A stretch of 64,000 nt of DNA from Iris pallida. Its lineage: Eukaryota > Streptophyta > Magnoliopsida > Asparagales > Iridaceae. The first letter of the stretch is position 1, and the number at the start of each line of letters is the position of its first letter. The stretch is taken from assembly GCA_029216955.1 (NCBI GenBank), contig JANAVB010029819.1, forward strand, positions 32,088,028 through 32,152,027, given 5' to 3'. A program made the translations under genes and the position numbers. The notes under the pieces are model-generated. The model was given only the letters and a program-made list of their open reading frames with translations, was not told the DNA's origin and ran no database searches. Below, one piece after another: positions 10,948-22,553 of the stretch.

Positions 10948-13900
10948 ATCGCGGAGGCTGAGGTTCGTTCACAACCGCCATAGTCCCCTCACCAGTACTT
11001 CCTAAACCGAATTCGGCTGGCTCTTCTGTTCCAGCCACCCCGGAGGGAGGTGTGACTCGAGCAACGTCACCTTGATAAAATTCAGCAGTCTCGAGGACAG
11101 GTTTATTGGAGCCCCCGCCGTCTCGAGTCACGACCTCAGCAACCTGTGATTCCTCTTCTTCTGACACCTATGAGAGGGAAGGAAAATGATTAAGATCAGA
11201 ACTAGAATAAAGGAAGAACTAAATAAAGATGGTAGTAACTCGCTTTACCTCCGAAGCGGGATCGACCTCCTCGCTTCTCTTCCTTATAGTTAGCCTGCGA
11301 TGTCTGGTCGCAGCCAGTTTTCGGGATTAAGGAATACCGCCAACAGGGGAGATTTGTCTGCTACGCTTTCGTACAGGACCAGGTGCAACGGGTGGCTGAT
11401 CCGCCACCATCTCATCTGACGAAACAGGCGGCTGATCCGCCCCAACATCTTCCACCGGGAGGGAAGAGTTATCTGCATCACGCTCGTCGTCCTCATCATC
11501 CACATTAGTGGAGTCCGAGTCTGGCACTTAGACCATATTCTTCTTCTTCTTCCTCGTCTTGCCCCCCTGGGGCTTCTCGTCCAGGCCAGTACCAACAATA
11601 AAACTGGCACCCGGGTTAAAACCGACGGGGAGCTTGTTTGCCATAACATGGTATAGGGTCGCCATATACAAAATCTCTACCGGCGCCTCAACATCAGGAA
11701 CCGAGAAAGTGGTACAGGTATGGAACGTATCATAGTAGTGCCAGGCCCTGATACCGTCAAGGAGGCTACCTTCAAAACCCAGAAAAGAGCTGGGACTGTC
11801 CAGAAAAAGCTGGCTGTACCCAAACTGTCGGGCAAACCTGCTGGACAGGTAAGGCTCCAGGAAGATAGCATTGCGATTACGGTTTACCAGGTGGGCAGGG
11901 CGGATGTTACGCAACCACAGAAGCATCTGGCCGTCTAGAAGCTGAGGAGGCCCAATACCGTTAAGATGTACATCCGTTATTTCCTCAGCAGTGAAACGAG
12001 GGACGGATACGAAAAAGTCGTACCTATCTGCTCTCGCCAGTGCCATCCGGCAGGCACGCATGGTCTCGTACTCCCAAGGCTCGTTGGGATAACGGAAGAT
12101 AAAAGTGTCGTCAGCAATCACGCCATCTTCGGAACCCGGCCTCATCAAAGATGGACAGTGCATCAGCAGCCACCCCATCAGATAATGATAGGGCAGCTCA
12201 GTCCGTTCAAAGTCTTTTGTCATGTCGTAGGCAATAGCTCTGGACGTAAAAGTACAGAGGCCACGGTGTATGCTGCACACCATGGCCAGAAGAAGAGCTA
12301 GTTTGACTCCAAAAACTAGCTTCACAGCAGGGAGGATAAAATTACGGCTGATCCTCTCAATAGAACCAGCTCCTCCCGAGACTACGCAGTTCCGCAGCCA
12401 TACCATCAAAAATCCTGCCAGGAGCGCCTTCTCTGACAGCTCTTGGGTATCCTGATAAAAATAACCAAATGAGTCGGTTTGACTCCCAAATCTGTCACTG
12501 GTGGTCGCCACCCTCTTGGCCGACGACACCAAGGCCTGAACCGCCTCCCAGGATTGAGGACTTCGAAAAGTAGCCCGGCCTGAGGCACCCGTCGAGAAGA
12601 GATAGCCTACCCAGGCCTTAGTGTGGGGAGCATTCCCTTCCGAGTTGCTATCCTTCTTGGCTATCTGCTGGCACGTGCTATAGTGGCACAATATCTCCTG
12701 ATAAATAGCCATGAAGCCCGGATACCGTTCCTCCAGCTCCTCGAACTCCTCATTCGTAGGAGTGTATACCTCAAAAGCTTCATCCCCCCAAGGAAGCTTG
12801 GAAACTACGTGCATTTCATGGAGTGCAAGCACCATTTCCCCTACAGGTGTATAGAAGGTTCCCGTACGGCGGTTGTACATCTCCAGCAGAGCCATGAATA
12901 ATTTTTTGTTTACGGGCAAGCCGTGGCTGGTACCCCAAATAGCGTGATAAAGACCAATCTCACACAGAAGAGTCTCATACTTTCGCGAGATCCACATAGA
13001 CAAATTGATCCATGGGGGAATGGGGTGTATCCAACTCGGAAGCGCCAACCGGCCAATTGGATAGGTGCCTTTCCGAGCAAGCTGGTTCAGAAAAGTGTCG
13101 GCTGCAGAGAACGTAAAATTGGGACCCGGCACATTCAAGAAAGTGCCCGGGGCCAATCCTATTACATAGCGGCTGGCATGCACCTTGCCCGCACACACTG
13201 ACTTCATGTTGTTGTTGTAATGGATGTCACCCACAAATATCCCATTCCGGTTAGGGATCAAAGACTCTTCCATCTTTCTGTCCAGCGGGAGCATATTAAA
13301 CTAAGATAGTGGGAAGTGACGCTACATTTGAGGGATGCGGATCGCCATCCCGTTAGAAATAAAGCTCCAATTCTTCGACACGTCCAGAACTTGACTGTTC
13401 TTCACAGTCAAGGCGTCTCCGAAGAAGAACGCAGGCTTTAGGTATTCTTCTTCCAATTTTTTCGAATTCATCATGGCACAGAGGAAGTAGAAGGGTTGGT
13501 TCTTTAGGGCATTCAACCTCGTCAGAGGCTCGTCACTGGGAAACTGGTCCGCCATATACCGAACTATCTGGTCGTACCTATATCCCATAGCGGCTTGGGC
13601 ACGACCCACCAGAGGTTCTTCCGCAACATTAACTGGAAAATTCACTAAAAAGAGGACAAAAGAAATAAGTTAAAAAGATGGACAAGGAGAACTGATTGGT
13701 GTTTTCGAACTTATGCGGCTCCAATTCAATGGAGTCTCATGCGGCCCAACTCAGAAAACACTTATGTGGCTCCGTCCAGCGAAGGTTCATGCAGCAGTAT
13801 TTTTTATACCGGTCTGTTTAACGAAGTCTCATGCGACAGAGTTCGGATAAGCTATGCGGCTCATGCGACAAACAAATTCGTGCGAGCCTATGCGACCCAG

Positions 13901-14266
13901 CGCAGCCTATGCGGCCTAGCACAGCTTATGCGGCCCCGTTGGCGAAGTGCTTATGCGGCCACAGTAACAATTCTCATACGGCTCAAACATGAGACGTACA
14001 TGCGGCACACATGAAGATGAAGGCTCGCGCATAGAGCATGCGACGTAGCCACAACAGTTAGGGTTTCAAGCTCACACAGCGTCCTTACCAGCAATAGTGG
14101 GGTGGACGTCGGGGTGAACTACGGGCACGTTGGCTGGCAGAGGAGCTGCCATATTATCATTCGTCGCTGCAGTCGAAGTAGAAGCATTTTTCTTGCCCTT
14201 CGCCACCGCAGCCGACGAGGACGCCACCTTTTTACCCTTCGCCACAACAGTCTTCTTGGGAGCCAT
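10948..14266 (-). pseudogene. Antisense accessory gene of D, three exons, truncated and with stops
   Basis: The gene runs opposite to the retrotransposon. A TATA box lies about 90 bases upstream of the ATG at 14266. Exon 1 (14266-14089) encodes a Lys/Ala-rich start, MAPKKTVVAKGKK, and ends at a GTAAGG donor. Exon 2 (13644-11250) begins after TTTTTAG. Exon 3 starts at 11167 after CTCATAG and is cut by F at 10948. Both junctions keep the frame. Exon 2 matches the gene in B across its length, including RTGTFYTPVGE followed by a LPWGDE segment and FLEPYLSSRFARQFGYSQ. The layout around TGTF-PVGE resembles the plant mobile domain found in plant transposons, but the similarity is judged by eye. TAG codons at 13322-13324 and 13301-13303 and a TAA at 11528-11530 break the frame. 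Function is unknown. The position matches antisense genes reported in Grande/Retand-type elements. Confidence 0.8.
13690..14050. repeat. CATGCGGC-type motif cluster inside intron 1 of the D antisense gene
   Basis: About a dozen copies of TATGCGGC, CATGCGGC or one-base variants (CATGCGAC, CATACGGC, TATGTGGC) are spaced 15-35 bases apart with unrelated spacers. The cluster fills most of intron 1 (14088-13645). The same words are abundant in the LTRs of D and A and in the gag leader of A. Confidence 0.85.
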
Positions 14267-14355
14267 CGGTGATCGAAGAAGTGGATGACAGTTAGGGCAG
14301 GAAAGACTTGAAATGAAAGAGAGAATAAAGAAGTCTCTTCGTCCCAAACACGCTT

Positions 14356-14365
14356 CTATTTATAG
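14356..14365 (-). promoter_or_regulatory. TATA box of the D antisense gene
   Basis: On the minus strand CTATAAATAG lies 90 bases upstream of the ATG at 14266, with a pyrimidine/purine-mixed leader between. The equivalent box occurs at the same distance in B (52846-52857). Confidence 0.75.
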
Positions 14366-14710
14366 GCGGAGCCCATAGATCGACGCATCGATCTATGTGC
14401 AATGAACCGACTCTTCGGTTATCAAGGCAATCCGACTATTCAAGACTAAACTCTTGGGATCCTGCCCCAAAAAGCGGCTTTAAATCTGACAGCAAATCAA
14501 AGGCAATCAATGCAAAGATTTGCACACACGGCATGAAGACGTGGCAAGGAGCCTATGCGGCCAGACAGCCTGTGCGTCTCAGATGGCCATGCGGCTGAGG
14601 AGGCCATTCGGCAGAGACATCTACGCGGCCAGAACATCCTATGCGACCCGAAGAATTTTTACATGGCCATGCTTCTTATTCAAAGTATTTCAATTTTTCA
14701 AATTGAAAAC

Positions 14711-14724
14711 TTTAAAGGGGGTCT
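14711..14724 (+). promoter_or_regulatory. Polypurine tract of D
   Basis: TTTAAAGGGGGTCT directly precedes the LTR start TGTAGAAGCATGG. The identical tract precedes the 3' LTR of B at 53094-53108. Confidence 0.85.
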
Positions 14725-15076
14725 TGTAGAAGCATGGAAAAAAATAAAGAAAAGCCTATGCGGCTCCGACAGAGAGATCCCCATGCGGCTCAGAATCCCC
14801 ATACGACTCAGAAGTCCATACGGCTCTAGAGTCCATGCGACTCAAGGACCCATGCAGCTCGGATAGTTCTATGAGGCCCAGGAAGAAGCCACGTGGCCTT
14901 CAACAGTTCTTCTCGACATTCGGCTGCATTTAATGCCCTGACGGCTGCTCTGACAAATGACGGCTATGACAGCTCTGACATAAAGACGCAATAATGACTG
15001 ACATGATGGCGTGTTCATAGGAAAGAGGAGAAAATCTCCTTACAGCTGGCAAAATCCAACAAGTCCTGAGGCCACT

Positions 15077-15245
15077 CCATGCGGCCGCTCACTTCATGCG
15101 GCCGCCCACTTCATGCGGCTGCATATCCCCATGCGGCTGCCCATTAGCATGCGGCTGCCCATCAGCACGCGGATGCCCATCCCCATGCGGCTGCCCATCC
15201 TCATGCGGCTGCCCATCCTCATGCGGCTGCATGCTTCATGCGGCT
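15077..15245 (+). repeat. 18-bp tandem array built on CATGCGGCT
   Basis: Nine to ten units of the type CATGCGGCTGCCCATCCC, with variants such as CACGCGGATG and CATGCGGCCGCCCACTT. The A LTR carries a related array at 35740-35875, with some units mutated to CATACGGCT. Isolated CATGCGGCT words also occur at 14758-14860 and 15250-15265. Confidence 0.9.
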
Positions 15246-15622
15246 GAGAGGACCACCTATATGCGGCTCTGCCAGGACGGTCCATTTGAGACACGTGGTA
15301 CCCTTCACGATAATTGAGACACGTGGCAGTCTTATCTTCCCTGGAACTATGAGTGCTAACAAATCTTAACAAAATTAGATTTGCTACAATCGTCATAATT
15401 GCCCTGATCAAATCAAATCAAGCAAATTAGACACGTGGCAGGCTATCACAAATCATGAATATTCATGGCAATCAACATTTATTGCCCACAGAGATTTGAT
15501 GCAATCACATTAATTGCTCAAATTTATTATATTCAAGATGAATGGCCCAGATTAAGTGATCCTTAACCGCCGACTTCTGAAGGAGGTAATCATTTGCAAA
15601 CCCTAATGATCGCATCCCACTC

Positions 15623-15632
15623 CTATAAATAG
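15623..15632 (+). promoter_or_regulatory. TATA box of D LTR
   Basis: CTATAAATAG, about 20 bases downstream of a telo-box (AAACCCTAA). Followed by an AG-rich leader. Confidence 0.75.
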
Positions 15633-16021
15633 CAAGGTGCTATTCCCTTGCGAATAGAGGAAGAAAAATAAGCAGAGCAGAGAAGGAGAGATAGGCAAAG
15701 GAGCGAAAAAAGAGAGAGAGCACTACAGAGACATCCAGAGATCTAGCAAGCGAAGGCGCAAGGGAGTCTCCCCACACATCCAAGAGCATTTCTTTACCAG
15801 AGCCAAGGCTACGTCCGATCGTCCAAGGAGTAAGGCAGAGCTGCCGTCGCTTTCCCGAGCCTCTACCGTCACTCCTCGGAAAAAACTAAACAATTGTACT
15901 TAGATTGCTGTACCTAGGTTTTCGTCCCTAGGCTTTCTTTGTACGAGCGAGTTTGTATTGTGAAGTAAAAGTCCAGTCCTCCGATATAATTGTTCTGTTC
16001 TTTTATAATTCATGGCAAACA

Positions 16022-18009
16022 TGGTCATTGATGGAATACCTTGTTCATCAAATGCATAAATACACGCACATTCGTCAATCCAAATGGCATCAACAATCTT
16101 ATATTGGTCGTAGCGAATTACGAATGTCATCTTTGGAATATCCACTTTCTGCATCATCACCTGATGTTATCTCGATCTTAAGTTAAAAAAATATACCTTT
16201 GCTTCTACCAGCTGGTCGAACCAGTCGATGGCGAACTACACTTCGAGATAGCAGAGCGATCTTGGGATTCAAATGATTAATTGGTCTGAAGAAGACGATC
16301 ATCGACTCATTCTAAAGTATAAACTATCTTTCAAAATTTTTTAAGAATGAGACTAGCTAATCTTTAAAGTTATGTCTAACTTATGCTACCTTAGAGATCA
16401 TATATCTCGATTCTAACTAATTCACCCACTTTGTGGCTTGAGTTTTCTCCAATCATCTCTCCAAGCAATATGATATTTTAAATGTGGTATGTTATATCCT
16501 AAACACCCTTGATCTTCTGTAGTTCTTCAATATATGTATAGTTTTGCTCCTATGATTCTTTCTTTTTATCCCTCTATGTGTATCTTATTCCAATACAATT
16601 ATATGTAACTACAAGTTCTTTGAGGTGCCTACCTAACATATAACAATGAAGGGTTTTATCATACCTATGGCTTTTTCTCTACTTAAGATTTTTAATTCTA
16701 CTCTCAAGTCCTTAGGTAGGTCTATTCACAGCGGTTGGGGTTACTATAAATCATTCCTTAATCACTATACCATTCTATTACAGGTTATCAAATTTCTTTA
16801 GTAAGATGGTTAACAACCCACCCTTTTTAGTCTATACGATGCCATGTAATTCCTACAGCCACGACTAATCCTTCTATTCTTGTTTACTAGGTCATGGGCA
16901 TGTTAGTGATAGACAATGATTATATAAGATACCTTGACAACCACTTATCTATCGACTAATCTTCTAGTCATGGTTGTTAATAGGTCCTTTAAAGCTATTT
17001 CTTTTATGTATATAGTAGTATATCTAGTCGAATACCGTCCTTGCCATTCTTCAAACAAAAATTCCTAGATCGACACAATGGCACAACCTATCATCACCTG
17101 TCATTTTGATTTATTCCTTTCACAAGAATCTCCCTAATAAAGATCCTTTAGGTCATTGTTCGAGGTAAATTTACATATGCATAAAATCATGTTTTCTATA
17201 TCCTTCAAATGAACATTTTCTAAACCTTATTGTAACCTAAAATATCTTTAAGGATTCAACAATGCCTTATCGAATCATCCTATCCATAACAAGACTTACG
17301 AATTCTTTCAACTACAATTTTTTATTGGGGTAATCATATTCTATTTGGAAAACCGTATCTAAATTTAAAATTCTACTATATATATTCCTTTAGTCTTTCA
17401 ATCATTATGATTGAGAAACATAACTTGTCGTCCTTACTAATCCTCACTTAAAACATGTTATACCTCTAGCCTATCACTATATAAAATCTCTATATTATAG
17501 GTGGATGGCAGAATGGGGATAGCCAATTGATGTTATAGTCTCTCGTTAGGGTTAAGTCTTCTACAAGAATTCTATTTTGCCAGTCTGATCTACTTGGTCT
17601 ATATAGTTGAGGCATCTATCCAAATACTAACTATCTTAGATAGCTAATTTCTTTTTTAAACACTTCTATCAACTATGTTCTACAGGCATCTACTACCTTA
17701 GATAACTAATTCCATTTTTAAACACTTCTATCAACTACATTCTATCAATGTTGGAATATAATCCAAATGGTTTATTAAGCACGAGTATTTATCATTCCGA
17801 AATAGAAAAAGACAAGAGTTCAAGACAAGGAATTCAAGAAGGATGATCGACTTCAATTATGGGTTTCCAAAGGCGATTGATAAAAACAAAAGAATTTCAA
17901 AGCAATTACGGATTGAGGTCCTAATACAATATCCTATTGCAGGCTCGATCGGTACAGTAACATAACCGAAGAGATATGCAATGACCTGCATTTGCCAAGA
18001 TAAAAACAA
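16022..18009 (-). pseudogene. Element J: decayed chromovirus interior with RT fragment
   Basis: On the minus strand 16022-16265 reads, with stops and frameshifts, as the RT core of a Ty3/gypsy element. A segment like IDWFDQL, a degenerate LRSRxHQV (family: LRSGYHQV), KVDIPKMTFVIRYDQY (family: DIPKTAFRTRYGHYEF) and FMHLMNKVFH appear in the expected order. The RT stops where the LTR of D begins at 16021. From 16266 to about 17980 the sequence is AT-rich and so decayed that I recognise no gag or protease. Next to the J LTR, 17983-18000 resembles the putative primer site of F and G. The order LTR, primer site, interior, RT on the minus strand is consistent with one element. Confidence 0.65.
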
Positions 18010-20440
18010 GTAACGCCCCAGTCCAAAATATGTATCAGTAGGAATGTATATACATGCCAGCTACATGTTAAGTAGACTCTAGCCTGGCTCGAATACATAT
18101 AAGTTGTATAGTAAATAGCAACTTTATATACTAATCAATAATATCTCTAAGTCTCAATCCACAGTAATAGAATGCAAGAATGAACACTATATAACATAGT
18201 GTGCAGAATGTAAATAAATAGAGATGAATATGTAAACAAAAGAGATACCTAAAACAGTAAATATCGATCACCATGATCAGCAACCAACTCCGCTCAATCG
18301 ATTACCTGGAGAGATCACCAGGTCCTCAGGGGACATAACAAGGTACATACAACAAGCTAATGTACAAAAAAGAAAATACGATCTAAGGGTATCTACTATA
18401 TCAGATCTACGTGATATACATTTCAGAACATGTCCCAGAATATCAGACCTTGCCACTATCGCATCCCGCTCCTAGATAACTAGATACGAGGCAGACATAT
18501 CCAGCCTACACCGCCGTTGATGGGGGTAGTCAGCTGTCTAAACCTCATTGATCATCAGAACATAAGATCCACTCATCAGAACACTATCGCGTATTATCAT
18601 ATCACAACACATCACAGTATTCCATTATGCTTTAGGAGTTCACTTTTACTATGGATGTCCGAAAATAGATCCGATAAAAGATAAAGTACATCCCAAGCTA
18701 CTATTATAGTCATCCAGATCTACACGATACAAAACTGAATAATACAACACAATTACTACTACAACTTACACTCTGTTCTAGATCTCCAGATCAGCAGCTG
18801 GCTCCACCTCCTCAGCTAGGTCATCCCCGATCACTTTATCTTTTGGACTATAGTAGCTAGTATACAAGTTAGCATCTAACTCACCTGCAATACGTCCAAT
18901 CATGAAAGAAGCAAAGTATAACTTTGCAATAAAATATGATCTTCCTATAACTGATTCCTATTGGCAATTATTGTTAACCCTCACTAATTCCTATATTTTA
19001 GACACACTCGCTTACTCAAATTTTACTCAATTGTATAGAGTCCAACTACTATTCTAGGTTATTAACCTATAAGGGAATATAGTTCAATGAGGCCTAAGCC
19101 CAGTCAATGGGCCTATAACTAACACTCTAGTTTACTAAAACTGGCCCAATGCTTATTTTAACTGAACCTAACCTTAAAGACTCGGTCCAATATACACCAA
19201 TATACTAATAAACTTATCAAAATGGCTTCTGGATCAATGAGCCCACTATCTCATTACACATAAGTTAAATTCAGCCTATAACCATTAATATCTCTGTTCT
19301 TATTGGACCAAAACTAACAAATAAATCGAAACCTACTGATTCAACCCATTGGAATCCAATGGATGAGTAAACTGATCACTCTGGTGAATGCACATTTGAA
19401 CTCCTCCTTCCTGCTCAGTTTGATTAGCACATAGATTAGTTCTCGACACATGAGTCCAATCCACACCTTCATCCAACTATGGACACCAAACAACAAACTC
19501 CTATAGATGATAATATGTTGTTCAAATCAAGAAACAAACCTGAGTTACTGACTTGGTTTCCCAAATAGAGTCGTGTCCATATCGCGTCGGATACGGTCCA
19601 CTACGTGTCCCGATCTGATCTGAACATTCATTAAGGCATTAGGACAAAAATAGTGAGTGCAAAAACAAGAAATAAGAGTTTGATCAATCCTTTGATTTCG
19701 AAAAATAAAGAATCATCATGAATTCAAAGAAAATTAGATTAGATAACTTACTGATGGTTCGAATTCGAATTTGATCACAAATTTCTCGATCATTCACCTA
19801 TACGATCCTCCAATCTGCACAATCTTGTTCGAATGTCCAACCAGTAAGTAAGAAAAGTTCAACTCGAGATTGATTGAAGGAAGAAAGAAAAGATCTTTGA
19901 ATCGATCGACAATTTTTATGAACTCGTCGATCTCTTCTCATCTTGTAAAGATCAAGAACCACTTGAATGATTGAACTGATCGATCACAACAGTTGATCGA
20001 AAATGATCAAAAGAAGATGAAGGACAAGGAGGAAAGTTTGATAAAGTCACCAGCGTGGGTATTGTCGAGCTCGTCGTCCGAGAAGATCGGAAGTCATCAT
20101 CATCATCATCACCAACAAGGGTTCGTCGATGCTGTCAGAGAGTGTCATTGTTGTTATTATAGTCGTGGCGCTTCTTCGTCCGGTTCGACGTCAGTAAGTC
20201 ACCGCCATTGTTCGATTTGAAAAGAATTTGATCGAACTGCTCGTTCGATGCTTGGTGCCACTGAAGGAAATATGTCCCCACCGGTGGGGAAGAGACGAAG
20301 CTTTAGTTGTCACCATGGCTATTAAACTAAAGTTTGGGTTTAGGGTTTGGACGAACTTGTGGGAAGAAGGAAGGAAAAGTGGAAAAGAAGAAGATGTTGG
20401 GAACCAATTTTGGCAAAGCTTCGCTATAGAGATGTGTCCA
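18010..20440 (-). mobile_element. Element J: probable 5' LTR, minus strand
   Basis: The left edge TAACGCCCCAGTCC with nearby CATGCCAGCT matches the inverted right end of the F LTR (GGACTGGGGCGTTACA, AGCTGGCATG). The segment near 18310-18345 (ACCAGGTCCTCAGGGGACATAACAAGG) matches F near 5250-5275 on the other strand. J therefore has an F-related LTR in opposite orientation. The right edge is uncertain; homology to the H chromodomain begins near 20440. The right part has a CATCAT tract (20097-20115) and GGGTTTAGGGTTTGG (20337-20351), a telo-box-like leader. Short frames at 19993-20470 have no recognisable product. Confidence 0.55.
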
Positions 20441-22553
20441 GAATCTCGACTGGCTACTCCTCGTTTGTGAGGCTGGGTCCTACCCCATGCTCAGAATGAT
20501 CTACAATATGGCTGGGATCCAAGATGTGTTGCTTGATCTGTGAAACATAGAAGAAATTGTGGACTCCGTCCAGACTAGGTGGAAGTGCCAACCTATATGC
20601 CACTGGACCCACTGTCTCTACTACCTTAAATGGCCCAATGTATCAAGGGCTAAGCTTCCCCCTCTTCCCAAACCTGATGGTGCCTCGAGTAGGAGATATC
20701 CTCAGAAATACCAAGTCTCCAATAATAAACTCCAGAGGCCTTCGATGATTGTCAGCCCAGTGGTTCTACCTATCCTGAGCAACTCTGAGACTGTCCCTGA
20801 TCAATCTGACCTTATCTGCTGCATCTACTTCCATATCTAGCCCAAGCAAAACCCTTCCTCCTACATCATCCCATGACAAAGGTGTTCGACACCAGCGGCC
20901 ATATAGCACCTCAAAAGGTGTTAAGCCTATACTGGCCTGATAAATGTTGTTATAGGAAAACTCCACCATGTGTAAATGGTCTTCCCAAGACCCTCCAAAG
21001 TCTAAAGCACAGACCCTCAACATGTCTTCTAAGGTCTGACTCGTCCTCTCAGACTGCCCAACTGTCTGTGGGTGGTAAGCAGTACTGAACTTCAACTGGT
21101 GCCCAAACTCTGCTGCAGGCTCTTCCAGAAGTGTGAAGTAAATCTGCTATCTTTTCGAAATTGATGCTAACTGAAACCCCATGAATCCACACAATCTGCC
21201 TCATGTAGAGCTCTGCTAGTCTCTCGGTCGACATCCCTACCTTGAATGGAATGAAGTGAGCTAATTCTGTCAGTCTATCCATTAAGACCCATATGGCGTC
21301 TTTTCCGTCGGGTATACTTGGTAAGCCTAAGACAAAATATACGGTGATATGCTTCCACTTCCATTCTGGGATAGGCAAAGGCAGGAGTAATCCTCTGGGT
21401 ATCTGACGTTCGGCTTTAACCTGCTGGAATACTAAAGATCTGGAGACAAATCTGGCTACTTTCCTCTTCATTCCATAACACCATACAAGCTCATGAAGAT
21501 CTTTGTACATCTTCGTTGCCCTTAGATAAATAGAACAATGTGACTGATGAGCCTCCTATATTACTTTATCTCTTAAGCTACCCTTAGGCACACACAACCG
21601 AGTACCAGGCCTAAGTGAATGCTTTGGTAAAGTCATTTAATCTAGCCTGCACCTGAATCCGAAGGCTACGGAGACCCTCATCAAGAAATTAGGCCTTATT
21701 TATCTTCTCCATCAATCCAAACTAAATCTGTATGTTCATCATCTATCCCTCAAATCCTGGAATAATGACCTCATTCCCTAAGCTTTCTATGTCTTCTAGG
21801 AGATGCCTCCCAATAGTCAGAAACATGGCCAAAGGATATCTGCTAAGTACATCCGCTATGACATTAGCCTTCCCTGGATGATACTACTGTAGGTTGATGC
21901 CAAAGTCCTTCATAAGCTCCAACCACCTTCTCTGTCTCATATTCAGTTTCTTTTGGGCGAAGACATATTTTAGACTTTTATGATCAGTAAATATCTTCAC
22001 TCTCTCTCTCCATAAAGGTAGTGCTTCCATAGCTTTAAGGCAAAGATGACCGCTGCAAGTTCCGGGTCATGGGTTGGATAGTTCTTTTATGTTGCCTCAG
22101 CAGTCGAGAAGCATATGCTATCACCCTTTTGTTCTACTCCAGTACACACCCTAATCATTTTCCTGATGCATCACTCTATATAGAAAACCCTTCTAATAAG
22201 GATAGCAAGGCTAGGATGGGAGCTATAGTCAATTTCTTTTTCAACTCTTCGAAATCTGCCTGATAAGCTCATGTCCAAACAAACCTCCTCATCCTTTCGG
22301 TGAGCCTGGTCATTGGTTCTGCAATCTTAGCAAAATTCTGCACAAATTTCCTATAATATCCTGCCAATTCCAAGAAGCTTCATATCTCTGCTACCGAGCT
22401 AGGAGTAGCCCACGACTTCACCGCCTCTATTCGTGTCCACTACTATGCCGTCTTCCATCACTGTATAACCTAAAAATTCTACTCGGTCTAGGAAAAGCTC
22501 ACATTTAGAGAGCTTCCATCACTGTATAACCACCTTCTCTGTCTCATGAACCT
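20440..22553 (-). pseudogene. Element H: chromovirus pol remnant (RT end, RNase H, integrase, start of chromodomain)
   Basis: Reading right to left on the minus strand: an RT C-terminal part like FLDRVEFLGYTV (about 22500), RNase H with a segment like [15 protein letters not shown] and YHPGKANV (about 21840-21980), the integrase zinc-binding part (VWCYGMKRKVARFVSRSLVF, 21510-21430), the integrase core with STAYHPQTVGQSERT (about 21090) and FEVLYGRWCRTPLSW, then GDLVFLRISP (about 20700), the VAYRLALPPSLDGVHNFF segment and DPSHIVDHSE, at the start of the chromodomain (about 20500). It matches G closely and is Tekay/Del-like. Stops and indels are numerous. The left end meets the J LTR and the right end meets the truncated 3' LTR of G. 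Confidence 0.82.

Larger units (their letters stand above)
10948..16021 (+). mobile_element. Element D: 3' half of a Tat/Retand-like retrotransposon
   Basis: D keeps the region downstream of pol: an antisense gene (10948-14266), a spacer rich in CATGCGGC-like words (14367-14710), a polypurine tract and the whole 3' LTR (14725-16021). Its LTR is the same family as the 5' LTR of A (35403-36626). The 5' part, including gag and pol, is absent because F has inserted at 10947/10948; it may lie left of the window. On the right the LTR end abuts an RT fragment of J, so D itself appears to have inserted into J, with TGGTC (16022-16026) as the possible target duplication. Confidence 0.85.
14725..16021 (+). 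mobile_element. 3' LTR of D, 1297 bp
   Basis: It starts TGTAGAAGCATGGAAA and ends ATGGCAAACA. It aligns over its length with the 5' LTR of A (35403-36626), which fixes both edges. It contains an 18-bp motif array (15077-15245), a telo-box AAACCCTAA just upstream of the TATA box, and a purine-rich leader. The ATG near its end (ATGGCAAAC) corresponds to the gag start codon in A and B. Confidence 0.9.

Noticed and set aside
13739..15317. Cys- and Arg-rich frames over CATGCGGCT arrays (for example 15096-15317)
   Set aside because: They are translations of the 18-bp repeat in an LTR.
16266..17980. Gag or protease of J
   Set aside because: No finger, protease motif or gag core can be read in any frame; left as decayed interior.
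19993..20470. Possible small genes with a His run near 20095
   Set aside because: CAT triplet tract within a probable LTR; no start context or homology.
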